Below, piece by piece: positions 26,133 through 37,485 of a stretch of 64,000 nucleotides of DNA; positions within the stretch are counted from its first letter, which is position 1; every line of letters begins with the position of its first letter. Origin of the DNA: Cyanoderma ruficeps (taxonomy: Eukaryota > Chordata > Aves > Passeriformes > Timaliidae). The DNA lies in the NCBI GenBank assembly GCA_008694505.1, contig VZDJ01007755.1, forward strand, positions 9,810,334 to 9,874,333. The letters are read 5' to 3'. The position numbers and the translations under genes were made by a program. The notes under the pieces were generated by a model, which did not search any database, was not told the origin of the DNA, and saw nothing but the letters and a program-made list of their open reading frames with translations.

Positions 26133-28604
26133 CTAGGATTAGTTCTTGCAGAGATAAGATCTAAATGTCATGTTTCACTTTGCATTATTTAAAATTTCTG
26201 TGTTTAAACAGTCTGAACATAATTTCTGATTTTTCATTTTCACTTCTGACATTGTTTAACTGGGTCAATATTTTTTCATGGGAAAAAAAAAGATACACTT
26301 TATCTCATGGAAGTATTTTTCTATTGATAGTGTATTATTTATGAAAATCAAGAAGTAATTTTCAGGTTGTATCTTTTCCTTTCTTCACACTTGGAAATAA
26401 TTCATAGCCCAAATTTTTCATAGTTGTTCCTCTGGCTTCATAATTACCAAAACTAATATTCCTAAAGTCCTGTGGTAAATCCTGCCCAGGCAGTTCCCAA
26501 ATTTATCCATCATCTGAACATTTATTTCTATAGAGCTAGGATTGAGCTCATTATTACCAAGAAATCTTCATGAGAAGAAGGATTGTCCCAATGTAATAAA
26601 GCATCCAAGTGTTTGGAAAACTTAAGGAAACCTGACCACAATAAAAATCTGAAAATTTCTAAGAAATTTGCAAGTGAGCAAAGTTAGAAAATTTATCTGT
26701 GTTATAAACTTTGTTGTATCACATTTTAAAACTCCTAAAGTGTACTGCAATTAAAGTAAATGCCTTCTTCCTCAGCTAAAGCCTTACAAAGTGCTAGATT
26801 CAGACTTGGACACTGCAGAAGAAAGAGCATCACATGGTATATCAAAGAATGCTGGATGAGTAGTGCTGGTATCCTGGCAAAAGAGACATTAAAGATTGAT
26901 GCAGCTGGGAATTGCTAATGTCTCCATTGGGTTCTGCTGTCCTGTCAACATGTACATGTAATTCTTATTAATACTAATGGAAACTATGAAATTGTCATGA
27001 GATTAGGTTTTGAAAAAACATTTTAACTCCAGTGGAAACCTAAATTATTCAAAGAATGACAACCCTAAATTTCTGCTATTATGTATTTCATTATGCCTGT
27101 ATTTCACTTTAGTGTTACAAAACCCAAAACTGAGTCACTACATGAGAAGGAAGTGTTATTCTTCCAATATCCCTGTGGGAATAGGTTTACTGAAGAATTT
27201 ACAAAAGTTATATATACATGCCATATTCCTTAAAGACCAATGCTTAATAAACTAGATACTGTTGGGATTGCTGTTCTGCTACATAATCATTTCTCAACTC
27301 AAGGAAAGTCAAGGGTCAAACAGAAAATTTATTTATTTATCAGAATTTAGTCATAAACTATAACATCATAGCAAGATAATATTCATCAGCTCATATGTGA
27401 TAAGTAAAAGTGCAAATTTCTAGAGTGCACCATAATCCTTTTCTTTTCTATGTCAAACTACTTCAACATGATCTGAGAGCAGACAAATGGGCAGTTATCA
27501 TGGTATAACAGATCCAAGGAGACTTGTGATGAAGAAGTGAAGTTTTCATGCATCTTTACCCACACTGCCTTAGTTTTACGTCTGCTTGAGTGGTGATAAC
27601 ACTTCCAAATTCTCAGAATAGATGTATTAAAACCTGTGAATTTCTAAAATTATCTACTTGGAACTCCAAACCAAGAAATCAGATTAACCTTATTATCTTG
27701 ACACATTTCTTTCAGATGCTTTCAGATTTCTTTCCAGAAGGCATCGTATCAGGCTTTGATAACATTACAAAAAAAACCCCAAACCTGTAAAGTTCATGTC
27801 TGTTCAGTCAAATGGTTTTTGATGTTGATAGACTTGAAGAATAAAGTTTTCAATCAGCCTTATTACAGTGAAAGATAACAAAACACAAACAAACATAACT
27901 TTTATGAAAAGCTTTTTTTTTTAATGACATTTGTTAGAAAATTTCTATCATATGAGTGGAAGAGTTGTATAGTAAAAAAGGGTTCTTAAAGCTGAATGGT
28001 AGTTCTCAGGAAAATAAGCTGCAATAGGTTTGGTTAAGCTTCTGCCTAAGTGAGGCTGGTCTGTAGAGTGGAAGTGGTCTCTGCCAAGAACTGCCATTCA
28101 TCTGAACTTTAGGCATACTTATCATTGATACACTTCTTCAATGGGATTGGATGCTAACCTTAATATTTTCAATTTGGAATCTCGACGACGCACTGGGAAT
28201 TGTCCCATCATATGGGCAGATCTATATTTGTCTGCCCGGAAAAAATGGTACTTGCAGAATGAGTTACCCAGAATCCAATGTAAAGAACTCTTCATGCCTC
28301 CTAACTGTAAGGACAGAGGCTGTATCCAGCAGCTCTGCAGTGGTGGAGAGAAAATATGGTTTCCCTGCATCTCTTTCCTCTCCAGAGTACAGAACAGTTG
28401 ACCTCAATTGAACTTGCTTAAATGGGCAGCACAGTTACAGCTACTATTTCAGCTAATTTCTTCCATGCCTGGAATAAAATATTCTTCATTTTACCTGGAG
28501 GAAACACAAAGCACAAAGTGAAATTGTTCCTTTGTTGTGTTGTCTGCACAGACCCCTGAGGAAGCAACAGCAGTAAGAATAGGTTTTTCATGCGTACCCT
28601 GATC
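26133..28604. other. Unique AT-rich DNA, no gene seen
   Basis: Mostly featureless. A GC-richer segment at 28120-28410 keeps two overlapping plus-strand frames and one minus-strand frame open for 80-plus codons each and contains a small CpG cluster (CTCGACGACG near 28182). None of the predicted products is recognisable. It could be an old exon, a repeat remnant or chance. Confidence 0.5.
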
Positions 28605-28712
28605 CAACAAGGCCAAGTGTAGAAGCCAATGGAAGATGTCCCTGCCCATGGCTGGGGTATTGGAACTAGAAAGTATTTTAATGTCCCAACACATTCCATG
28701 TGTTTCTGTGAA
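28605..28712 (+). mobile_element. CR1 LINE, short 3'-terminal fragment
   Basis: The segment follows the last hundred bases of a CR1 copy: CAAGGCCAAGTGTAGAAGCC, then GGAAGATGTCCCTGCCCATG, then TATTGGAACTAGAAAGTATT, then a worn terminal part. The same blocks occur in the better preserved CR1 at 63.77-63.87 kb (GGCAGGAGGCTTGGAACTA). It is strongly diverged and non-coding. Boundaries are approximate. Confidence 0.75.
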
Positions 28713-31628
28713 TGTCCCTATTTAATGTTTGTACCCTGGGACTAACACACACGGCTCAAATGGAGGCTACAGGGAGCTTGCCACCAAAGTTGTTGTTTTA
28801 AAAGAATACTTTTTTATGTTGGTCCATTTCAAGCAAGACTTTTATTATAAGAAATAATCTATGAGCTCAATCTGTGATAAATGCCATGTCTTAGAATTAG
28901 AGTGCCTATACTGTAAATTGGTACATTCACCAGCTGCTCTGGAGGGCATTCAACAGTGCCTGATAATTAAATGCACCAGTTCTTAATATGAATTGCAGAC
29001 TTTATTATTTTGTGTGCGTAGATGTTTTGTGATTATGCCTTAATATGATTGGCCAACCTAAGAAAAAAATAAACCAGGAAGAGGCTTACCTAGACTCCTT
29101 CAAAATGGAGTTCCTCAAATAAATTTTGGGGCAGAACTATTGCCGCGTTAAAAACTCACCACAGTTAAATCCTTCTACTAAGCTCGTTGCACATATCTTT
29201 GACCTTTCTGACTTAAAAAAAAAAATATAAATCAGAATTCTGAATATAACTTCATTGTTTTGGAACCCAGGTTGGGTGCATATTATTACCCAAACTTTAC
29301 ACATAAGCATTTAAAAAAACAGATATTTGATATTAGAAATCTCAAAGAGGAAGGATTTTTGACTTTTTTTTGGATTATCACTCTTTCTTTTTCAGTGGGT
29401 GCCCTTTCAATTTTAGTAATTTCCACTGGATATCTTGAAGTAGCTCAATTTTGTTCCCTGTGTTAGGTGGTAGTTTTTACTGGTTTTTAGTTACTTGTGA
29501 CATGGAGTATATATAGAGATGTTCTAGCTGCTTGTTACTTGAAATTAATCTTAATGTCTTTGTGTTAACATTCCACATTCAATAAATCCTAGATCCTGCA
29601 GAGGCAATTATGCCCCCACTAGCATTTAGAGTGAAATAACTGCATTAATGCTTTTGAATCTGTTCAGATGGTGGAGTTTATGATTCTGAAAGTACTATTC
29701 TTTTGTTTGTTCTTTGGGTTTTTTTTCTAAAAGTTTTCAGGAGCTGTTTAGTTGAAATTGTGCTATAAAAACTGTGCTAATAACAGAACTGGAGGAAGAT
29801 GCATGCTAAACCGTGTTTTTCAATAAAAAATATCAAAGTGATGACTCAAACATGATTTTGTGTTTTAACTTCATGTACACATATATCTGGATGCAGATAA
29901 ATAAGTAAGAGATATGTATGGGTAAAAGGCTAGGTTACATGAATAATGATTTAATTTTCTCTCTGATGTGTATGTATTTAAGAAGTAGCTTCTGTCTTTG
30001 ACAGTGAAAGAGCCTGAGTGCTCCATAGCTGCTAAGTATCTTAATTTTGTCCTCTCCTCAGTCTATGGTAGCATCTCAAAAGTAATTCTTGTGGAAAGTA
30101 AAATTTATGCAGAGCATAACTATGCAGCAACTGAGCTGCACAAAAACATGAACATGAATGTGAAATAAGCACTTGCCTGTTTAGTAATTTCCAATTAAAA
30201 ATGTGAAAATACCCAAAAATAATAACAAATTATTTGATTTAGTGTGAGTGAAGGGAATATATTCTATTGAATATATGAAAGCTAAATACATAATGTTTGC
30301 AATCCAACATCAGTATAACTCAGTGTATGTTTCCATGGCATTTTTCATCCTAAAATAGTCACTTTTTTCCTTCTCTAAGCCAACCAGAAGATATGTAGCT
30401 GTAGTTAACAGCATGCCTTATTGCATTTTTATGAGGTAGAGAGCAAAAGAAGGAAAATAACTGTCAATATTCAGAAAATGTCAGATACCAGCTGTATGAG
30501 ATTAGGAAGTTGTTTCACTTCTGAATAGGTTTTTTTCACTACTACTTATTACAGAGTTTTTCCTTCCCAAGGCCTGGCACCAGCTGCTGTCTTAGACATG
30601 ACACACGAGTGATGAATTATTGTCGTGATCATATGACGTGACTTTGAGGCAGGATCTGATCAGCCTACTTTGGTCCTGGAGGTCGCTCATCAAGGATATT
30701 GTCTTGTGCAGAATGAGCAGAATTTTATCCTGTAATTTCCAAATTTTCCAGATTTTCTGGATTCAGATTAAGCATGACCTACCCAAACTAAGGGACTGAA
30801 AACATCTGCTGATGTTACGGTATTGGGAGTCTGTCTGAAAAGTGTGATTTTTGCAATTTTAATAAGAGCTTAAAATATCTTAGAATTTATTGTCCATAGC
30901 AAAAAGTAAGAAAAAAAGCCATTAATGAGTTATGAAATGTACTGGAATTATGCAAACCTTCTAAATTTTAATTGAAAAAAATTGAAGGTTTCTAAAGCTT
31001 TTAATCATAAATTGAATTGCATTTATCTTAAGGTGAGAGATGATTAGTAGAGATATTTAATTTAATGCCCACCTATTTTTGTGAATTTTTATGACAGATT
31101 AAAGTGACAAGACTACATTTTTATCAACAGTTTTTTTTAAGTACTTACTCCTTTGAGAGTTTATTAGGACATAAAAATGTTAATTAAAAGTTCTTCTTGA
31201 AAGCTTCCTCCTCAAGCAACCCTTTCTATTTCCACTTTCATTTCAGCTGAAACATGACCTAAAATAGGGACAGCAATTTTTCTGGCATTTTAAACTGTCA
31301 TAGACCAAGAAAAGCATAAATATGACAATCTCTATTTTAAAAAGGCTTTTTCAGAAGTGAACTAGACATTCAATAATTAAAAATACAGTACAACATCACT
31401 CTGTGGCTCTGAGCAATTTTCTTTCTAGTCCATGAACAACCTCTAGAATACAGTAAAATTTCTTTTGAACTAATTAATGTTTTGTTCAGCCTGTCAAAGG
31501 TAGGATATAATCCTAATCCATAATTGACATTAGAGGATAGCTAAAAATTACATGGACGATGATCACTGAACTTAACAAAAAATCATGTTATTGAAAATTA
31601 TATACTAGAAGGGAAGGTTCAAAATAAT

Positions 31629-31650
31629 TTCCATTTCTATGGAAATGGAA
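31629..31650. repeat. Short perfect inverted repeat (hairpin)
   Basis: TTCCATTTC and GAAATGGAA are exact reverse complements around the 4-base loop TATG. It is isolated in unique DNA; chance formation is likely. Confidence 0.7.
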
Positions 31651-32005
31651 TTTTTATTTCTTGTGGATCAAAATGCCATCAACATTGTTACTAAAACCAA
31701 TTATAGACTACAAGATGTTTTTGAATGGAACTGTTGGAAACATTACTTTGGAGGAAAAAAGTCCGTACTTTGGCATGAAGAAATTTAGTGATAGGAACAA
31801 ATCAACAGAGATGCATCAAAGGTCGATTTCTTTTCTTTTCCCATTTTGATATCCAAATTCTTACATTTAAAAGCTATAGAAATCACACATACTTTACTAT
31901 AACAATGAAAAATACTACACAAAATCAGTAGCAGACAGCAAATGTGAATTCGTATTAGTGCAACTTCTTGAACAGCTTTTCTTTGTACTTCAGAGTGTGT
32001 GTGCA

Positions 32006-32023
32006 CATCAGTGCACACTGATG
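32006..32023. repeat. Quasi-palindrome
   Basis: CATCAGTG and CACTGATG are exact reverse complements separated by CA, within a TGCAC-rich context. Cruciform potential is weak. No protein binding site is claimed. Confidence 0.65.
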
Positions 32024-32339
32024 CACTAGTGTCTGTTATAAAATATGTAAGCAGGAGCCCATGAAAATAGGAAACGTATCTTTTAGACTAGAACACTGAA
32101 TAATACACAGAAGCAAAAGGTAAAAAAATGCTTTTACCATTTTCATGCATTCAAGTTGCTGGGTATTTTGAGCATATTCAACACTTTTTACACTGCAATC
32201 TGTATGGTTTATCTGGACAAATGAAACACATCTTATATGCAAAATCAATAATGTTTTGTTAGCTTAATTAATATCTTGACAGTTTAATTGAAGGTTTATT
32301 ATTAATCCAATTAAAATGACATTAAGACACATAATTCCA

Positions 32340-32520
32340 ATTACCCCTTTCTCAGAATTTGGCTCCATAACGTGATGCCGTGCCGGAGTCCCACGGCTCA
32401 CCCACCACCACCACAGCACCATGCCAGGAGTGGGATATGCCTCTTGAGTGATTGACAAGAGTCTTGGAGCCCCTTGCTGTAGCAATGAATCTGTATAACA
32501 GGCCATTCTGATCCACCAGC
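32340..32520. other. Unclassified GC-richer, CpG-containing fragment
   Basis: This patch differs in composition from its AT-rich surroundings, with several CpGs (AACGTGATGCCGTGCCGG) and a (CCA)n-like stretch at about 32400. An 80-codon minus-strand frame crosses it without recognisable motifs. Because it lies just upstream of an LTR-like element, it could be part of the same insertion, but I could not match it to any family. Confidence 0.35.
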
Positions 32521-32639
32521 CAAATTAGTTGTGAGTAATATTATCAAACCACCTGTAGTTTTGTTGTTAGGACTCTTAGGAATTCCTCAAGGTCACTGAG
32601 AAAACAACACAATAAAAATTAAGAAGAGAGCCTGAGAAA

Positions 32640-32890
32640 ATGTCTGCAAAAAATGCAAACTCTAGATAGGGGAAGCACAACGTGAGGATGGACGCTTGAC
32701 CAATTGGATGTCCTGAAGGATGTGTGCCTGCCTCATGAAGAAGCAGCTCAGCCAACCCAGAGATGCATGCCCATGTGGACAGTAGACCTAGAATCTGTAT
32801 CTGCCATGTATTCTAAACAATAAACGGCTTCTATTGGAATCATATTGGTTCTGTTAGGCTCCATTTCCCCCTGCACCTTGCTCTATGTCA
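32640..32890 (+). mobile_element. LTR-like element with poly(A) signal, plus strand (partial)
   Basis: The segment has an LTR-like R/U5 architecture on the plus strand: a U3-like stretch of average GC content, then CAATAAACGG with an AATAAA poly(A) signal at 32819-32824, then a GT-containing U5-like segment with TTGGTTCTGTTAGGC. I cannot see its exact 5' end or a target-site duplication. The 3' side runs into the converging minus-strand LTR-like element next to it. Family assignment is not attempted beyond avian ERV. Confidence 0.5.
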
Positions 32891-32899
32891 CTAGGACCC

Positions 32900-33342
32900 A
32901 AAATGGCGCAGTTTGGAGGCAAGGAATCAGAGGGAGGTCTTCTGTGTGATTTCTGAAGGAGTTATTCTCCAAGAGAATCAGGGACAGAAAAATATCAAAC
33001 GTGGGTGCGCAAAGACTTATAAAGAGGGGAGGTCTCAGGGGAGGGTACAACTCATTAGCCAATAGGGAAAGAATAGGGGAGGAGTATAAGGTGGGTCTTT
33101 ACCTTACATCCACCAATGAGGGAAGCGATGGGAGGAGAATGTGGGCTAATAGGGCTTCGAGTTTTAGGTACTTTCCAGGGAGGAGTTTCAGGCAGGAGGC
33201 TGGGATTGGCTGGGATTGACACGGATTGGCAGGGAACATTCTGGAAATATGGGGAGGGTAATGTATGACGGACAACTCAGGGGAACAGATACAACTTTGA
33301 GGGCAAACCATTAACTCAAGGGAAACAGGGGGATACAGAACA
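32900..33342 (-). mobile_element. LTR-like element with promoter features, minus strand
   Basis: On the minus strand this block begins TGTTCTG at 33342. It carries CCAAT boxes (complements ATTGG at 33205-33209 and 33225-33229) and inverted CCAAT boxes (33059-33063, 33113-33117). A TATA-like CTTTATAAG lies at 33016-33024. This dense promoter arrangement followed by a short leader-like segment is what a retroviral U3-R shows and is unlike the surrounding AT-rich DNA. No AATAAA is visible in the expected R region, and the downstream boundary is a guess. Two plus/minus frames inside it (33001-33219, 33099-33311) are incidental. Confidence 0.55.
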
Positions 33343-35989
33343 GTCCGTTGACAATTAAATAAACAACCACAACAATAATGAGTCCGTTCTAGGATCAGAT
33401 CTAAGAGTTTGTCTCCTCGTTTTTTCCTTTCTCATTTTTCCTTACTCTTTGGTTATGCTTTAAGGTCAGAATAGCAAAACCCCACTAAGATACATTTTCT
33501 GAGGTAAGTTTTAATAGCTACTTTATTCTTACCTTTTCCCCCTTCTCCAGAGAATATTTTATTACCTCAGAACTGCAAGGTCGATATGTAACCCCAGAGA
33601 ATACCATTTATTTCACATGCTCAGCAGAAGGCAGTTCTTTGACTGAGATGCATACACTTGTATACAGATCAAATAAAGGAGACACAAGTGGTTCCTATGA
33701 ATGCTGTTCCTTTTTGAACAGGATTCTGTTTTCATTAACTTGATGGCCACTATATTCACTTCTTCATATGTTTAAGAAGGACAATTGATGCATATTTTTC
33801 TGATTTAATTTCTGATTAAATTTTTTTCTGATTTAATTAATTCTAAAGGAAATTAAACATAAAAACACCTAGGGATAAATAATGCTGTTGAAAAAAACGT
33901 TTTCTTTAGGGTTTCCAACTGATTTTAAAAATAATGTAAATTTCAGACTAAAGTGAAAGCTTTCCATTTCTGAAATATCCTATTGTCATGGGGTAATTTT
34001 TAACAGGTTTGTTTGCTCAGACAGCACTGAAGAAGAAGTAGTGTTTAAATATGTTTGCCAAAGAAAACCCCATATTTCCAAGCTGCACTCATTAAACCAA
34101 ACTATCTCTAAATCAGGAAACCAAATAATCACGAAGATTGCTTCATATTGAATTTATCGTTATCAGGTAGAAACTATGAAAATTTTGAAAGTTTGCATTA
34201 AAGTTCCGAAATAAAAATTATATATTATTTAATGAAAACAATTCATTTGTTTGTTGCATTTTCTTAAATCTAGCGTAAAAATGTTTTAAAAAGAAGAATA
34301 ATTATTAGATTAAGGAAAGCTCTGACTCAGGATTAAGACATTAACTGGAGCACTAATTTTAATACACCAAATTCTTATTTAACTAGTAATCATCGATATG
34401 AAAATAGTATAGAGCTTGGCTAAGGCAAAGTGATATTCTTGAGCACAAGCATGTCTGAATGGACAGCCATCATCAGAGGCCAAAATACACAAAGTAAAAG
34501 GAAGGGTTTAGAGAAGACATGCAGACCACTACCGTCTTGTTCTTGAAACTCAATATAAACCGCTTTATAAAAACAACACAAACCTTTCAGTCTCTTTGGA
34601 AAGAATCAAGCCATTTGCCCTGAAAAAGAGACTATGTTCTCCCTTCAGGTTTCACGTTCAATATTCTTCTCAAGAATATTTATTACTAATTTAACCAAAA
34701 TATGCAAATCTGTTTGATCAGCAGACATGTCCCATTTAAAAAAATGTCTTTTAAAATATATGGATATATATTTATATGTATATATATGTGGATATATATT
34801 ATGGATATATATATTATACGAAGTTGTTTAACTAATAGAAATTACTTGTTATGACTAAATATTCATGTTTTATATTCAAGCAAAAGATGAGTATGTCTGT
34901 AATGCAAAATATGCAAGGTAAGTCTTATATTTACTCTTGGATTTAAATTCTTATCAAGTGTATTTTCAAATGTGAAGTTTTAGTAGTGTTCTTGTTCCAC
35001 ACACATATAGTTGTTACTTCCCAAATCCATTTTTGAAACATAGTTAGGAAGTTTTTATTTTTTTTTCCAAATATATATCCACTAAAAAAGAAAAATAGAG
35101 CATTGTTGCATTTTCAGCCTTCATGGGGCTTACTCAGACAATTTACGCTGCTGTATCACAGTTAGACCATATTGCCTAAGAGATGTAATTTCTGAAAAAA
35201 ACCCAACCAACCAGACAAAAACCTACTCTTTAATGGTTGGATATCCCATATTATTCTTCTTCAAAGTGCCATAGCAAGTACAAAGAGAATTGTTAAAAAC
35301 CCATTGAAACCCTATTGTACTGTAAGTAAATTTTAATTTAGCCTCCCAGATAATGTTCCTTAGTAGGAATGCTTAAAACCTTTTTTTTTCAGTAGCTGTC
35401 ACACTTAGTCAACAAAGATACAAAGCTATTTTGCCCTGAGCTAAACAAACAAAGCTCTTAACAAGTAAACAAATCTTCCTCTTGTTTGTAATCCCAAACC
35501 AAGTGTAATGAGCATAAAATAGTACATGGGGTGATGACATAAAGCAGTCACAGTTGTGTGTCTGACATATGGATTTTCAGTCACAGCTGTGTGTACATGG
35601 TATCATACAGGTATAAAACAATGACATTTGTATGTTATTGTCTTTTTTGTTAAGGAATTCTCATTTCTCCTTGTAGTTGATACTGGCAGGGCAATGTTCT
35701 GGTGCAGTATCTTTGACGCTTTGAAGGAGGAAAATACGTGACTAATCTGGGAATTGAGACCAATATGTACATATTGTGAAGCTGGAGCTCTTATTTATCC
35801 TCTTGCAGTTAGAAGGGAGTTAGCCACCCCCGTTTTAACCATCAAATGAACATTATAAGGACCTAAGAAAAACAGGAAAATAAGTTGGTCCTTCCTTGAT
35901 GTCACTGAAAGAGGCTGGGAATATTGGGTTACCTGCAGCCAATTAGCCTGAACATCTGTCCAGCCCTGAGTCCTCTCTCACAGTGACAG
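33343..35989. other. Unique AT-rich DNA, no gene seen
   Basis: No gene was seen. It includes a local tandem pattern of TTTTTCTGATTTAA near 33796-33838 and a TA-rich simple repeat at 34755-34820. AGTCCGTT occurs twice, near 33342 and 33381, flanking a short A/C-rich piece just outside the minus-strand LTR-like element. Confidence 0.55.
34755..34820. repeat. TA-rich simple repeat (GGATATATAT-like)
   Basis: Imperfect tandem copies of (T)GGATATATAT with variable TA expansions, typical of an unstable AT microsatellite. Confidence 0.8.
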
Positions 35990-36488
35990 ATAAGGGAAGC
36001 TGTACTGGGACGGGTTGAGATGGATCAGCACTGTCTCTTGACATTTCTCCCCACCAAGAAGCTGGAAGGGGGCAAGTTGGTGGCAGGAGACGCAACTAGG
36101 CCGGCTGGACCAAATTAACCAGATATTCCATACCATATAACATCAGCTCAGATACAAAAGTTAAGGGAGGAAGGAAGAATGAGGAATATTTTTTGTTTAC
36201 AATGTTTGCCTTCTAGAGCAACTGCTCTGTGTGTTGAAGTCCTGCTTCCCGGGAAGTGGCAGAACATCGCTTGCTGGTGGGAAGTAGAGAATAGACTTAT
36301 TTTTCCTGTTTGCTTGTAAATGCACCAAATTTTGCTTTTGCATTAGTAAACTGCCTTATCTCAACCTACAAGTTGTTTTCCCTCCCCTTAATTTCCTCTC
36401 TTATTTTCGCTTCTCCGGCCAGCTGGGAAGGAGAATGGTAGAGTGGTTTGGTGGTGACCTGGCTTTGAGCCAAGGTCAACCCATCACA
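35990..36488 (+). mobile_element. ERVL-type LTR, plus strand
   Basis: I recognise a widespread avian ERVL LTR pattern: GATATTCCATACCATATAAC near 36121-36140, a leader with GAAGTCCTGCTTCC, then TAGTAAACTGCCTTATCTCAACC. That last block is a mutated form of the family's ATTAAACTGTCTTTATCTCAACC poly(A)/U5 signature. The U5 follows, with CCAGCTGGGAAGG and GGTGGTGACCTGG, ending CAACCCATCACA at 36488, which is a canonical CA end. The 5' end is not clear; the family's usual 5' sequence is missing, so the copy is probably 5'-truncated. It abuts the CR1 at 36489, which suggests insertion into that CR1 with loss of the CR1 3' tail. Confidence 0.8.
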
Positions 36489-36989
36489 GAACCCTACGGA
36501 CCAGATTGGGAACAGAAGACACGGCTCCATCTTCTCTGCTCCATCCCCCATTAGTGTTTATACACATTGGTAAACCTCCCTGAATTTTCTCTTCTCCCAG
36601 CTGTCTCAGGCACTCCTCACATGATGGGTGCTCCAGTGCCTTAATCATCTCTGTGTCCATTTGCTGGATTTAGTTCAGTAAGTCCACGTCTTGTAATGGG
36701 GAGCCCAGAACTGGAAAGACAACTTCAGATGTGGGCTTAGTGCCAAGGTGAGGGGGAGGATTATTTCCTCCGACTGTCCAGCGACAATCTTCCTCATACA
36801 GCACAGATTCTTGTTACTATTAGTTGGTTGAAGTCACAGTGCTCACTCATGTTCAACTTGGTATCCACGAAAACCCCCAGAGCCTTTCTATAAAGTTGCT
36901 TTTCAGCCATTTATTTCCCAGCCTGGAATGGTCCGTGGGGTTATTCCTCCCTAGGTGCAGGCACCCTTTGCTGAACTTCATAATCTTTT
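36489..36989 (-). mobile_element. CR1 LINE, downstream half, minus strand
   Basis: This is the C-terminal ORF2 part and following region of a CR1 on the minus strand. On that strand, starting at 36985, there is ATGAAGTTCAGCAAAGGGTG with CCTGCACCTAGGGAGGAATA. Further along come GTTCTGGGCTCCCCATTACA (Q-F-W-A-P-like region) and ATGATTAAGGCACTGGAGCA. Many stops and indels break the frame. It continues the same CR1 copy found at 37486-38200, from which it is separated by an LTR insertion. Its 3' end is cut at 36489 by the ERVL-type LTR, and no terminal CR1 octamer is found beyond that LTR. Confidence 0.9.
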
Positions 36990-37485
36990 TTCTTTGTAAG
37001 GCTCACTTCTTGTAGTGATGCACCCCACACCCCCAGGAGGTGTTTCCAAATAGGGAAAGAGTTTCAGTTTACCTTTAGACATTTTAGGAAGTTTAACTAG
37101 AAAGTTCTGTGGTTTTCTCACAATAATTGGCTCAGTGCCAGCACAAGAGCATGGATTGGACTCTGAGAGTGTAACTCAAAGCCTCTTGGTGATCTTATTG
37201 GCAGTAGGCCAGGTTGTCCCTCCTAAAACATTCAGCATTTAGGAAGGAACCCAAAGGAAGTAAGGGGCTTTTTGGAGTGTTTTAGCAGTGTGTCAGGGGT
37301 TTTCTCGGACTTCTGTGTGCAGCTTTTCTTTCATTTTCTGTAACATTTGTTATTTTGTTATTTTTACTTATTAAACCTTTTTGCTTTACGAAACACCTCT
37401 GAAGAGCAGTCTCACTGAAATTAATTTTAGCAACTTCTCTGCAAAGGCTGGAACCTCAGAGACTGATACATTAGCAGGTGGTTTA
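36990..37485 (+). mobile_element. LTR inserted in a CR1, plus strand
   Basis: The CR1 coding sequence breaks off at both edges of this block and resumes at the next expected position, so the block is an insertion. Its right part looks like an LTR R region: a T-rich stretch, ATTAAA at 37370-37375 followed by CCTTTTTGCTTTACGAAACA. No internal retroviral sequence is present, so it is a solo LTR. The exact ends and target-site duplication could not be fixed; TG at 36995 is one candidate 5' end. Confidence 0.7.

Larger units (their letters stand above)
28713..32339. other. Unique AT-rich DNA, no gene seen
   Basis: No gene or known repeat was recognised. A more complex, GC-richer patch at about 30540-30800 includes a CRE-like TGACGTGA at 30636 and may be a conserved element, but this cannot be tested here. 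Two short perfect inverted repeats lie near 31640 and 32015. Confidence 0.55.

Noticed and set aside
34755..34820. Possible replication origin or scaffold-attachment element
   Set aside because: AT richness alone is not evidence; this is a plain TA microsatellite.
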